Of a stretch of DNA of 64,000 nucleotides, positions 33,959 to 46,100 are shown piece by piece. Origin of the DNA: Paramacrobiotus metropolitanus (lineage: Eukaryota; Tardigrada; Eutardigrada; Parachela; Macrobiotidae). The stretch is taken from contig NW_026570330.1 in the NCBI RefSeq assembly GCF_019649055.1, positions 186,001-250,000 of the forward strand, written 5' to 3'. The first letter of the stretch is position 1; each line of letters opens with the position of its first letter. The notes beneath the pieces are model-generated. The model saw only the letters and a program-made list of their open reading frames with translations, was not told the DNA's origin and made no database searches. The position numbers and the translations under genes were made by a program.

Positions 33959-35280
33959 ACGTAACCACCCTCACTGGTCTTGCAAAAAGTAGGAATATCA
34001 TAAGTAATCGGCTAAAACTGGCCAACCGTCGACCGTTCTGCTGCTATTGTGAAGGCTAGGGTTGTGACATGTTAATACCGATACGGAATTCTCGTGTTGC
34101 TGTTTACACGCAGTTCCGACCGCAAGCTATGCAAGTTGACCCTCGTTGCCATTATTGTACTGACTATAAGTTGTCCTCATGTTGATAATATTACAGGTTT
34201 TAGTTTGCTGTTTATTCCTGGTTTTTAAAACGTTGTCTTGATAGTGCATATGTTAAGGATTTGAAGTTTTTCCAGACTGGTTTTTATTCTCCTCAATGAA
34301 TCAACATTTGCGGACGCGTCAGCAAATTGCACGCTATTTAAATTATTTCTATCTGGACGCCCAGCAAGTATATCGAAGGGTCGCCTTGAGTCAATAGTTT
34401 TGATGGAAGTCTTGTGCTCTACATACACTTTTCTCCACATACACATACACCTTTCTCTGTCTCCGGATCAGCTCAAAAAGTTTCATGGTTTAAGTTGTCG
34501 AACCTGTCAGCCTGCACAACAAGTCAATGTGTACTATTAGTACTACTCGTAGAGATCGAAATACTTGAGTGCGGCAACGCCATAAAGCAGAAAAGCAGAC
34601 ACAGCCTGACATAATCAACAGTTCCGAATTTGCGATAACCACCCGGCCGACCGGCATGGTGTAGCTACTATCAGCCAGGCGCAATCCGAGTGAAACCGAG
34701 AAACGGCTGAAAAATGCAGCGATGGGGGAATCGAACCCCGGCTACGTCGATAGATCCGCGTAAGCAGTACCACTGCACCACGGCGCCATACGTTAAAATC
34801 CTTTGAAACATTTTGTCGCTGTGCGTGAGTCGCTTCTGTGTATTTTGTACTCTGTGTGTTATTTTGTACAACCGATATCCACTTTCTTTTTGGTCAGTCC
34901 CTGTTTCTGTATGAGCAGCTCTATATTAGCTGTTTTTCGTACAACAAATGCCATTCAGTTTCGCGTCCTCGATTTTAGCCAGCGTGTGTATTTATCGCCA
35001 GTTCAGAGAAACTGCTGTTTTTCTTGAAGCCAGCCTGACAGCCAGTCACACATCTGATTTTTGATCTGGCTAAGCGAATGCCATGTCCTGCGAAGGTTTA
35101 TGGCTAACTGCTAGCGTAGACCGGTAACGTATAAATACTTGAGCAAGGGAAGCGCATGCACTTTCACGCCTTCAGTGGTACCATTGCACTGTTGGCTGTT
35201 GCCGATTGGGGTGGCTGAAACACAATCGCGGGCTATGTTGTTGCATTTAGTTACAACATCACTTAAGTTTTATTCATAAA
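33959..35280. other. Spacer between F-box array copies 1 and 2
   Basis: No gene is supported. It contains the tRNA-like unit at 34716-34787 and otherwise AT-rich DNA with short frames. The promoter of copy 2 should lie at its right end. Confidence 0.35.
34716..34787 (-). tRNA. Second tRNA-derived sequence
   Basis: Minus strand with A box TGGTGCAGTGGTA, B box GGTTCGATTCC and T arm GGGG/CCCC. As in the unit at 33530, the anticodon position shows TTACG...CGTAG around a 12-nt loop containing GGATCT. The acceptor ends (GGCGCCG and ATCGCTG) do not pair, so it is not a functional tRNA. The shared odd loop shows both derive from one tRNA-derived repeat family. Confidence 0.5.
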
Positions 35281-36168
35281 ATGAACGACTGCAAACCGCA
35301 AAGCTGGGCAGAAATCCGAGAATGGGGTCAAATGAACTACGTACTGGTGAAACACGAGAACGATTGGTGGCTGGGAAAGATTAAAGACCTCCGCGACGAC
35401 GAGTTCTTTATCGACTTCATGTGCCGGTCCGTAGCCGTGTGCTGGATCCATTCGCGTCACATTTGGCTCTCGTGCACCGCGTTTCCTCTCAACTGTGCAC
35501 GCTTTCCGTTCACGTGGCGGTTCGACAGGGCGACAATGGCCCGTTTGTCTTTCGACCCGGTACGCTTCTTGGAACGCCTCTGTATTCCTTTCATTACGTT
35601 GTTATGGGTGACGAACACGGTAAGGAACACGAATCCGGAATGATCCGCTGCAACATCGTTCCCTCCTTCCAGATTATTAACAGTCTGCCTTTACCGTATG
35701 AGGCGCCGATTTACAGCTTGTCTGAGTCACCGGGGCTGGTGTGGGTCAAACGTGTCGTACCCTTCGACCGAGCCTACCTAATCCGGACTAATCTCCACTG
35801 TCTTGAACCGTGCATCGCGTATAAGAGACCACGCGCTGGGAATAGCTTACGCCATACAACTGATAACATTGCTATGTCCCCAACTATGGAACCAAGAATG
35901 TATATACGCGCCGACAACGATACAGTGATGTTTATTTTCTTGGAGCAGCACAGCAAAGTGCCAGGACAATCCCTTCTGTGTCGAGAACGAGCCTTGATCG
36001 TCGGTTGTGAAAATCGTTACCTTTATTGCACTGCTCCACTGCCGGAAACCCGCGTCCGCGTCAGTTTCGAAGCTGCGGATTCGGACACTGGTAAGCGCCT
36101 GCATTCAAGTAAAAACCTAATGAAGCTAACGGATTTTCGGAAGGCGAGATAATGGAATCTTTACTTAT

Positions 36169-36289
36169 TGTAATGGAGTTATACTATGTCTTAGCAACGG
36201 CAACGGTATCTGCGAATACCAGCTGCAGATTGTCAGTCGACCTGTGCACGAGCAGCAATAAATAACAGCGTATTTGGCAATACGTGACA
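36169..36289 (+). repeat. Left LTR of the gag-only element
   Basis: TGTAATGGAG ... ACGTGACA, 121 bp, with polyadenylation signal AATAAA at 36257-36262. Confidence 0.88.
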
Positions 36290-36347
36290 AACTGACGTGT
36301 AGGCTGAGATATTTCGAACTTTGCTTTGATACTCCACTTGCGTACGG

Positions 36348-37819
36348 ATGGCGCCTCCGAGCGGAACGGCTAGTGGTACGGAGAGTAAGGGGAAGGAGGA
36401 GAGCGTGGGCCTGTTGAAGTTTGATCCGCTGGTGATGACCTGGAGATCCTGGCAGTTCCGGTACAGGAACTACGTTAAGCTCCGAAAGGTCACCGATAGC
36501 GATGAACAAAAGGCCCTGCTGTTAGATTCCCTGGGCATCGACGCATTGGAGATGCTGCACGCAATGTGCTTGCCGAAAGATCCCGATGACTATACGACGG
36601 CCCAGATAGTCGACAACCTGGAGCACGCGTATGTGAAAAAGACGCTCAAGGACACGGAGTGGGCGAATTACTTTTCGCTCAAGCAAGAGTCTGGAGAAAC
36701 ATTGCTAGAGTTCTCCAACAGACTCCGGAAGAAAGCCTTCAACTGCGCATTCCCCGCGGATGTCCTCGAAGGGAACATGAAGGCGACCTTCCTGAATGGC
36801 TTGGAGAACGATGCCACCCGAATGCACCTGTCGTCGAAGGAGTACTCGACGCTGGAGAAGGCGCTGGAATTTGCGGAGCAGTACGAGATTTCCCGCAGCA
36901 GCCGCCGGAACCAGAACGCCGCAGACGTGGTCGCCAAGGTCACTGGCGGAGAAGGGCGTGGCCGTCCCAGCGCACAGAGCCAGAAGCGCGGCGAAGCCTC
37001 TTGGCGCAGCGGCCGGAGCAGGGAAAGAGGCGGACAGGATGGCGGTTCAGACGCGCGCGATAGTGGTGGCACACGGAGGAAGTCTGCCGATGGTGGGCGT
37101 GGCTGTTACGGCTGCGGTGACCAGGACCATATGCGTGCGAACTGTTGGGCTAAAGATGTCAAGTGCCGGAACTCGGTAAACGCGGACACATCGCGAAAGT
37201 TTGTCGCGCTGAACCCAGGGAACTACAGGAGGCAGGAAAGAAGACCTTTCTAGTTGAAGACGAGTTTGACGTCATGGGCATTCAGGTGGCCGAAGAATTT
37301 GACGTGCTGCCGACGTTCTCGCCCAGGCGTACAGTGAAGCACTGTTGGCAGGAGCGAAAGAGAAGCCAGCTGGCCAAAAATGACCTGGCTTGCCTTCGCG
37401 ATATGTACCGGACACTGCAAGATGTCCAGTGCCAGTTAATCGAGCTGGCCGACGTGGTTACGGACCTGAAATGTCCTAAAGAGCATCCCGATTCGGTTAC
37501 GCCCGCGGCCGCGCCGGATGAACGGGGAGAATCCGATGAGCTGACATCGCATAAGAAATCAGCGAGCTCGCATGGAGCTGGATCACAAGACAGCGAGGCA
37601 GACGACACAGCGACAGTGTGTTTGGCCGAAGACAGCAAAGTAGTGGACGGTGCTGAGGATGCGACCGAGCGTTTGTGTACGACCGAAAATGCGGAACCGG
37701 AAACGTGTTTTGACAGTGATGGCGTATCACGGGTAAGTGTTCGGAAGAAGAAGAAAAAGCGTAAGCGCAGCAAGCTGAATGGAAATGCTGAAGATACCGA
37801 AAGCATTAGGCTGAATTGA
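36348..37819 (+). pseudogene. Gag with zinc knuckles, frameshifted
   Basis: From ATG 36348 a 301-codon frame runs to 37253. It comprises a capsid-like helical region (WRSWQFRYRNYVKLRKVTDS ... FSLKQESGETLLEFSNRLRK), an Arg/Gly-rich linker, and a first zinc knuckle CYGCGDQDHMRANC. The second knuckle is cut: after KDVKCRN its remainder (GKRGHIAKVC) is in the -1 frame, which stays open to 37819 and ends in a Lys/Arg-rich tail. The 28-kb relic has an unbroken second knuckle, so one base was lost near 37173. Gag packages element RNA into particles. Confidence 0.8.
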
Positions 37820-37913
37820 TATTACCTACTATAATGGAATTGGAATTATTACTTAAATAAATGGCTTTATAATTTCTTCAGTGAGTGATGAATGGCTTCA
37901 CCACTGGGGAAGA

Positions 37914-38034
37914 TGTAATGGAGTTATACTATGTCTTAGCAACGGCAACGGTATATGCGAATACCAGCTGCAGATTGTCAGTCGACCTGTGCACGAGCAG
38001 CAATAAATAACAACGTATTTGGCAATACGTGACA
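37914..38034 (+). repeat. Right LTR of the gag-only element
   Basis: 121 bp, differing from the left LTR at two visible positions (TATATGCG for TATCTGCG, AACAACG for AACAGCG); AATAAA at 38002-38007. Confidence 0.88.
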
Positions 38035-39067
38035 CTTATCATTTGTTATTGCTTAAAGTTTTAAAATTATAATGATTGTATCGTGTCATCGCAATGCAAG
38101 GTTTATTCTGTTGCCTGCATTTACCCAGTAAATGAGGCAGAGTATTGGCAGAAGTTCACAGTTTATTCCATTGCCTTAGGCCCATAAACAGCCTCCCGTT
38201 TCCGATACTGAAAGATGTCCTTTTGAGTTTGGATCTGCTGTCTCGATTTCTGTGAAAAGGTTGGTGAACAGTGACAACGATTATTCACCATACAGTCCAT
38301 ACCAGGTGGCTGAACACAATTGTCGTGACGTGGGGAGGAGGATGTACCCACATCGTACGTCCGGATGCCTCTAAGATGTCCGCCTTTACCTGCAAATACG
38401 AACCACAGTGTTATTATCTAGTCATCTCTCTACCGGTGATTGGCTGTACGTTAAATCCCTAGCGATGTATGCCGTACAACCGCCGTGTACTTCTGCTAGT
38501 CTATATAAGCTCGAGTGATGCCTAATATCGGTAGCGGTCAGGAATTAGTCTCTTGATTTCTGACATTCTTACTTTTCTGACTTCCATGTGTTGACGAGTA
38601 CAAAGTATATTGGATTAAAGGGCAGTATTTTCTAAAGGTTACTTAGAAGTTCGGGATTCTCGTCTAATCTTAGCTTTGGGTACCGCAGTATACTCGCGTT
38701 CGCGTTACAATTAACCTTCGCCTTTATTTGATCCTCGTACAAATGCGAGACCGGGAGTGAGAAGTAAGGCAACCTTCGTGTATTCGTATGATTGGCAGGG
38801 CTCCTGATAGGGATTCTTGGTTCCTGTGTTCCTGTTAGTTCCTCCATCGTTCCTCCAAGTTGTTTTCGCTATACCAGTTTGAGAGAGAAGAGTGCTCATA
38901 CCGCTTTGCGTGGCTGGGAAGTGGTCTAATAAGCCCGTCCAGGCCTTTAGATACGACAGTCGGCTTCTTTCTTCTAGTTTCTTTCTCATAAATAATCTGC
39001 CATTCCTGAACTCATAAGTTAGCAGTAAAAAAACTGACAATTGACAGCCTCTTGGGCTGTCAGACAA

Positions 39068-39383
39068 ATATGGTAAACGGCCTGACGGTATGACCTTAAT
39101 TCCTGTGCGCGACGATAAAGCAGTGGTTTGGGACTCAACGTGTTGGGACACTGTGGCCGGGTCCCATATACGAGCTAGCTCTATGAAAGCCAGAAGTGTT
39201 GCACAGCTGGCTGAGGACAGTAAACGCCGGAAGCACGATTTTGTCGAGGAAATGGGATACCTCTTCTATCCTTTGGTGGTTGAAACGTTTGGGACATTCG
39301 GTACGGCTTTCGCAGAACTGATCCGCTTCGCCGGCCGGAAGAATCGTGAAGTTACGGAGAACCTCGATCGACGGCCTTTTTAA
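39068..39383 (+). mobile_element. LINE ORF2 C-terminal fragment
   Basis: The plus-strand frame reads KRPDGMTLIPVRDDKAVVWD, STCWDTVAGSHIRAS, EDSKRRKHDFVEEMGYLFYP, LVVETFGTFG. The pattern K-R-P-D-G-x-T-x-x-P, V-W-D-x-T-C, K-R-x-K-x-x-x-L/E and x-P-x-x-V-E-T-x-G is the conserved C-terminal block seen in many animal non-LTR reverse transcriptase polyproteins. The catalytic part is absent. It lies in the long interval between the F-box exon and exon 3 of array copy 2. Downstream, 39487-39545 repeats 4950-5016 and may be this LINE's 3' tail. Confidence 0.7.
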
Positions 39384-39959
39384 GACAGCGTTTAAGTCTA
39401 GCAGTGGTTAGAGGAAATGCAGCAGCCGTTTTGGGCACTTTGAATAGACATCCTAAGGTTTCGCGTGATACTAACGATTTCGGGTGTTTTTTTAACGTTT
39501 AAAATTTGATCATTTTAATTAGTGTAAATCTGCGCAAGCGTACTGACACTGACAATTTAATTAGGTAGAAAAACCATTACAACTTGTCCTGGCAAACAGA
39601 AGTGTATTTTTTATTAACGGCTAACTAAAATGCCGTTAAATAAAATTGTGTAAAGTACTTAGTACGTAGTATACGAATTCGTCAACACAAAATTTCGTGC
39701 CAGATTTTTCTGTTTTTCTTGAACGAAATACTTACTTTAATGCGCTACAGGTGTTTTTACGTGGTGAACACCTTCGGCATTTAGTAGAAAAAGAAGTATT
39801 GAAAAGGTGTACGGAAAAGGATAAGCTGTGCGGTCCTCGCAATTTTCGAAAAAAATTCAGTTCTTACATTAATTGTTTTGCTTGCTTCAGTTGCACTGTT
39901 TTGATGCATGACCTGCTGCAACAATAACATATGGAAGTGTTCACTTGTCAAGCTAAAAT

Positions 39960-40640
39960 AAGTGACCCGGTATATAGCACTAAATGCGTATACATCCAAG
40001 GAGCTATCGCGCACTTCCAAACACTTTTTTGGGTTGCTTTTTGACATTGTGTAGCCAAATGATTTTTGTATGAACAGGCGTAACATCCAGTTGCGGAGTT
40101 AAAAAGGTAACGAAATTCCAAAAAAGCTCAGCTGCGCTTAGGTGTACCGAAAGTCTCATTATGGACCAATCTCCTTCAAATTTCGCACATAAATACTCGT
40201 ACGCGTAAATGCGCATAACCATGAAGATCATTCTGACACCGGTCCACACTCCCATGATTTTGTTTAAATTCCAAAGTTAATTCCAAGTAATCTGAAATTA
40301 ATTTTAAAATTTAAAAAAAACGTGATAGAACAGTGGAGCGGTGCAAGAACGACCTTCATGGTACTGTGCCTTAAGTGCAAACTTTGGAGGAGATCGATCT
40401 ATAATGGCACTTCTGGTACACCTGTGACCTGAATGCATTTAAATTTTTTGGAATTTTTATTACCTTCTTAACTAGGCCACCGGATACTGCGTGCGATAAC
40501 GGATTCATGCCTCCTGTGCATGCAGATCAGTTGGCTCTGCTGCAGAACAAACCAAAAAAGCGTTTGAAAGTGCGCGAAAGCGAAAGTTTCCGCGTATATA
40601 CACGAACTTGGTGCTCTGAGCTGGCACTTCCGGTAAGTGA
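39960..40640. mobile_element. Diverged copy of the 31827 inverted-repeat element
   Basis: The left part (GACCCGGTATATAGCACTAAA ... CGCGCACTTCCAAACACTTTTTTG) and the right part (AAGTGCGCGAAAGCGAAAGTTT) match the arms of the 31827-32546 element in opposite orientation. The outer right end is unclear. The GCACTTCCAAACACTTTTTT...TGACATTGTGTAGCCAAATG word also matches the Hsp70 intron copy. Confidence 0.5.
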
Positions 40641-41891
40641 TTGCCCTTTCAGAAATAAGTAGTTTTTGAGGGTTGTGAGGAATTAAGTACTTCAACGTAA
40701 ACCGACCGCTAGCAAGCTTTACGCGAATTATTCTGCTGAGTCGTGCTGTTTTTCGAACACGTTCAGTACAATGTCGGAGTTCTTTTCAGGGGTAAAGCAA
40801 GGAACACCCACTCTGCCCGAAATAATGCGACATCTAATGTTCCTTGTTAATTAAATACAAAAGTTGGTTCAAAAAGGCGCAATTTATTGGACCAGACCGA
40901 TGATTTTTCAGCCACGTACACGATCGGCATAGGCGTACACAAAAGACTTTTTAATCTGCTTTTTCTTGCGCTTTTAGGGTCTGTGCTTTGTGGCGGTTTG
41001 TCCAGCCTTCAACAAACCGGCATCTTCTCATACAGTAGATGCACGCAAAGCCCAGGCCGCAGCGGGAGTAACTACGCAGTATGCACCTGGGCACCGGGTG
41101 TGGAAATACCAATTCGTCTTGCTTTTAGAAGAATCCATCACGATTCACACACGAACCATCACCTATATCTGTCAGCCCACTGATCCCGACACCCCCCAGT
41201 TCTTACAAATCATTGCTCACTTGCTTAGTATTAAAGCAGCCAAATTACACAGCATCATCGTTAAAGGCGGCGACGTTGCGATAGACATTTGGCACGCTCA
41301 CCGCTTTCGTTCGCGGTTTATGATTCACTGGGCCTGCACCGGCTATCTGGAGGGGTTTCGCCCACTTTGCCATCGATTGATTGCCATCAGCTGCACACTT
41401 GACGGCGTGCTACGGAGCGCCAACTTCGTGCGTCCGCCATTCCACGATTACCTATGTTTGTCCTAAAACGGGCATCCTATGGCACGATGCTATTACGGAG
41501 CGGGAACTCTCCATGGATGTTGTGGTATCCCGGCTAGTTATTGACGGCAGTGATTCAGACAATCAAACAATCCGCAATATACTGCTAGCAAGCGCGAATA
41601 GTTACCCTCCTGTCGATCAAGCCGTATATAACCGCCTTACGGCCGTTCATCAACGAATGCTAGCCACTCTGACGTATCCCGACGACTGGAAATATATTCG
41701 GATACTCCTGCAAATGTAAGATACCCAGTGGTGTTTGATGTATTTTCTAACTAATGACCGTGTGTAGATATAACGGATTCTGGCCTGACGGATCCACGCA
41801 AAACTGGGCCGATGTGGATTTACAGAATTTAGATATTTCGCGCCTTAACGGTATGATGCTGCGGGTTATGGATGCGATTTTTAGACTATGA

Positions 41892-43143
41892 CTAAAACTT
41901 TCCGCGCCGGGCTTGTCGAGCGCCGAAAATAGAATACTGGAACCGGCAGAGCGAGCTTTTGCGTTTGCAAATAATGCCCATTTTGTTGTATATCTAGCGC
42001 TCACTGCTAACAGAGTCACGCGCAATCTGCTCGCGATAGCAGATTAGAATAATTAGGCTTTAGCTGACACTTTTGCGATACGAAGTTTTGAACCGTTTCG
42101 GCATCATACATAATTATTTTAGTACCGTATAATTATCTGGGCAGTGACTCAGTGGTATGATTATTATGCTAAGCCGTGCATCATTTGAAGGTGCAAACTG
42201 AAACACATTTTTACCAAATTGGAACACTTTTTTCCTTTTCTGTTGGGCCTGCAGTCCCTCTACTTCTATGCCATAATATGAGTTAGACTTTCTTATTTCA
42301 CGCAGATTTACAATAGCGTGGCGGAATAACACTGCAACAGGCAGATTGTATGCGGAAGCTCTCAAGCGCGAGCGCCAGCTTTATTTTAACGCGCAGTGGC
42401 GGTAACCGTCTCGGGCAGAGCAAGACATTCAACAGAATTAGACTACGAGAATTCTGAAGAGGTAGACAGCATGAGCAAGCACATCTCTAGGGAAGGCGCT
42501 AATCCTAATAGACGCAATACTATTGTCGAGCGGCAATGTTTGAACGCGGCGACGCCATAAAGCGGAGAACAGATGCCGCTTCCGCCTGGCACCATTAACA
42601 GGTACGCCGCAGCAACACTGTGTTATGCGCCTGTGAGGCATGCTCGCTTCTTTTGCCCTGCTAAAAGTGACGCGAGTCGGCGGTATATCCAGGTTGATAA
42701 CTTGATACAGGGTGCAGACATGACTTTGCCTATGCTTTCTGCATTCCAGATTATTACTCTGTATGTACACGGTACTGTCGTAGTTGAACAGACAAGATAC
42801 TCATACAATCATAAGAGAGTAGAAGAAGGCAGGGAGTTCAGCTAGACTAAGATTACACAGACATGCCTGGCCTAAACGTGAGAGTAGCAGTCAGACAGGC
42901 TGGCACACAACTGATATATTGATTAATTTTGTTCTGACACGGCGAATGGCTGACTAGCATGCTCCGCGGATCCATATAAATGCATAACGGTTTGCTCGCG
43001 CGACGCGCTGCTCCTGCAGTTTGACGACGATTTCAATGGTTTTACTGCTGGTGGTTTGCTGATTGTGGTACGGCTGGAGATACATTTGAGCTTTATATTG
43101 TTGCGTTTATTGGCACAATACCATTGAGTTTTATTTATGAAAA
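41892..43143. other. Spacer between F-box array copies 2 and 3
   Basis: No gene or transposon end is recognised. The promoter of the intact copy 3 gene should lie at its right end. Confidence 0.35.
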
Positions 43144-46100
43144 ATGACCGAGCGCAAACCGCCAAGCTGTACAAAAAGACGAGAATGGGGTTATATGAAC
43201 TATGTACTAGTTAAAAAGGAAAACGATTGGTATCTGGGAAGGATTAAAGACCTCAGAGACGACGAATTCTTCGTCGATCTCGTATCCCGGTCGGTAATCG
43301 CGTGCTGGATCCATTCGCGTCACATTTGGCTCTATGATCCTCTCCAATATTCCTCTCACAAGAACGGGGTTTCCGTTCAAGTTGCCGTTCGACAGGGCGA
43401 CGATGGCCCGTACGCTTTTCGACCCGGCACACTGTTCAAACCGTCTTCTTCTTCCTTTAATTATGTTATTATGGGCAATCATAACCAATCCGGATTGCAG
43501 AGATACGACATCCTTCCCTGGTCCCGGATGATTATTAACCGCCTGCCTTCACCGGACGCGGCGCCGATCTACAGCATGTCGTCACCGGTGTGGGTCAAAC
43601 GCGTCGTACCCTTTGACCGAGCCTACCTAATCCAGACTGAACTACACCGTCTTGAACCGTGCTTCGCGTATGGGGTGCCGCGTGATAGGGATTCTGAGAG
43701 CGCTCGCTATACAAGTAGCTTCATAGCCCGATATAAGGAAAAAGGAAGGTACGTACGCGTCGACAACGATACAGTGACGTTTATTTTCTTGGGGCAGCAC
43801 AGAGTTGAGCCACGAGACGCGGTACTATGGCAAGAGCGAGCCTTGCTCGCCGGTTGTAAACGACATTGCGTGGAGTGGGGAGGCACTGCTCCATCGCCGA
43901 CACCCGACGCCCGCGTCTACTTCGAAGCTGTAGATTTGGATACTGGTAAGCGCGGAATTCACGTAAAAGATTTAATGAAGTTAACGGTTCGGTAGGTGGG
44001 AAAGTTGAGCAGCTATTATTAATTATTGTTTTAGCGTAGAAATTTTAATGACAATAATTTTAATTGTCGCATCGCGATGCAGATGCCGTTATTTTCGGTT
44101 GCCTTTCCCACTAGTTTATTGTATTTGCGGAAGTCCTCTGTTTTTTTTAAATACCGTAGGGCACATAGGCAGCCTCCCGCTTCCGATTCTGGAAGACATC
44201 CTTGGGCGCCTGGATCTGCCTTCTCGATTTTCTGTCAAAAGGTTGGTGAACACTGACTGGCCCCTATTATGCCGTAATGAATACTGGTGAACGCGGAATT
44301 CAAAAATATTTTAGAAATTTGTGATACAGTAGACCCAATCAATCCTACCCGGAAGCTAAACTTCTCGAGAGAGATATACTAGCAACTGTCAAATTTACCA
44401 CGTATTGGGATTCAGATGCGAATTGTATCTAGGTCAAAACGCTCGAGCGCGCTCCAACTCACGCACTGATTTGTGAGTCAGACAGATTCACTGATAACGC
44501 TGCGCGCACTGGTCAGATGGAGAATCAGTTGCTGAATTATAAAACCGAGCTGTTGAGCTCGGTTTTATAATTCGTGGCCACATTCACGACCGCACATCAA
44601 CTCGTTAAAGTTATCCTGAGCTGCTTATAAATGTTCGTGATGATTCCGTGCTGCATTAAACTGTATGAAATTACGCTATAGTCCGTAATTAAGTGTTGAG
44701 ATAATATGGTTTAATTAACTTAATTAACTAATTACTAATTAAGCAAACTTTAATGAACAGTTATAACTAGAATCATTTACGCCTAATTAGAACATTTAGC
44801 ACCTAATAATTGATTTTGCACTTAAGTAGTAGTAATTTTGCACCTGAATTTTTAGCACCTAATTAGCAATTTTGAAGAAAAACTAAATTATTGCATGTCA
44901 TTGCTTAAATTATTTTTCTTATTAAGTTTGAACTTGTTGTGTTGCGTTGACCATGGCAATAAACGGCAATAAAGGCTGATTTATTGCAGAATTCACGGTG
45001 CTCTCAGATATGGTATTTTTTTCTACTCGTTGTTGGGCCAGTCGCTATGGCAGCCTACGAGTATGGCAGCCAGCGATAGTCCCGCTTCCGGTGTGCTGAC
45101 TCACACCGAGTCGCACTCGCTGTCGAGCGCTAGATCGGCCTCGACTCAGGCAGCTTTCCGCCCAGCCTTACGTCTCGGCCAATCATCGGCCTCGATGTAG
45201 GCGGAGCCACGCCCCACTTCCACATCTCGGCCTATCAGCGTTCGTTCGCTCGTGTTGGATCTGCCCAGTATGCCGCATAGGCTTTTTCCATGCTTTGGCT
45301 CGATATGCCGTTCATTCTATTTCACTAGCATTATCATTCACTGTTTTTTGCACGATACTGCTCGCACCTCGAGCCTTTGTATGTTGGTTCTTCACTTTAT
45401 TGCTATCCACAATAAAGCCTTTTCTCACGATCGTGAGCCTTTGTTCGCCAGCTGTCACATGATAGCATATCGTTGAGTTTTCCTTCAACGGATCCTTTGA
45501 GACCACGGTGTAGACTTACATCCGTAAACGGCCGACGAGAAGACAGGGGAGAACCAAAGGTTCCTATCCCCATCTGATCGCCGCCAGCCAGAACGGTCTG
45601 GTCTCGTTTGTCTCTCTTGCGGGCAGAAAGCCTTGGCAGAAAGCCTTGGCAGACCCTCTTCTTGCGCGTGGACGGAACGTTCCTCGCGAAAACGACCCTC
45701 GGACGGACTTGGCCCGGGTCGATTAGCGGCTACCGCGGATCCCCGGACAGAACGGACGGCACGGACCCAGCGGACCCTCTCAGCCTCATCAATCGGGGTC
45801 GCCTTTGCCTTAAGTGGCACCCGCAACTTTAACAGCGCGGGATTCACCGGACGAACGAGCGGAACGACTCGGATTAACCCGGTAAAAAGGGTCGATTGAC
45901 CCTCGGTAAACCCTGTAGAGCCTCGGTAGACCCGATATAGCCGGGCTATTTTGATTTTCCACCGCCGAAAACTAGTTTCGGTCGGCTAAAAACCTTTTTC
46001 ACCCGGAAAAACGGGCTTAAAAACATCTTTCACGGGTAAAAATAGGGTTAGCCAACCTTACTAGGTCGGACCCTCGGAGCCTCGGTGTAGACCCTCTGAG

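Larger units (their letters stand above)
36169..38034 (+). mobile_element. Gag-only LTR retrotransposon (TR-GAG-like), 1,866 bp
   Basis: Direct repeats 36169-36289 and 37914-38034 (121 bp each, two differences seen) begin TG and end CA. They are flanked by the 5-bp target duplication CTTAT (36164-36168 and 38035-38039). Each LTR has AATAAA. A purine run GGGGAAGA precedes the right LTR. The interior encodes only a gag; no protease, reverse transcriptase or integrase is present or would fit. It must be mobilised by another element. The target duplication and high LTR identity show a fairly recent insertion. No CCA-type primer-binding site is evident after the left LTR. Confidence 0.88.
35281..41891 (+). 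pseudogene. F-box array gene, copy 2 (several lesions)
   Basis: Exon 1 (35281 to about 36150), F-box exon (38192-38259), exon 3 (40978-41715) and last exon (41768-41891) align with copy 3. Lesions: a net 4-base loss in exon 1 after HSRHIWL (about 35465-35515); one base missing in the F-box exon (68 against 69 nt), giving a TGA; a 5-base insertion in exon 3 creating TAG at 41036-41038; and another shift near 41430-41460. The start (MNDCKPQSWAEIREWGQMNY) and end (YNGFWPDGSTQNW) remain clear. A gag-only LTR element sits between exon 1 and the F-box exon. Without it that interval would be about 0.17 kb, as in copy 3. Confidence 0.75.
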
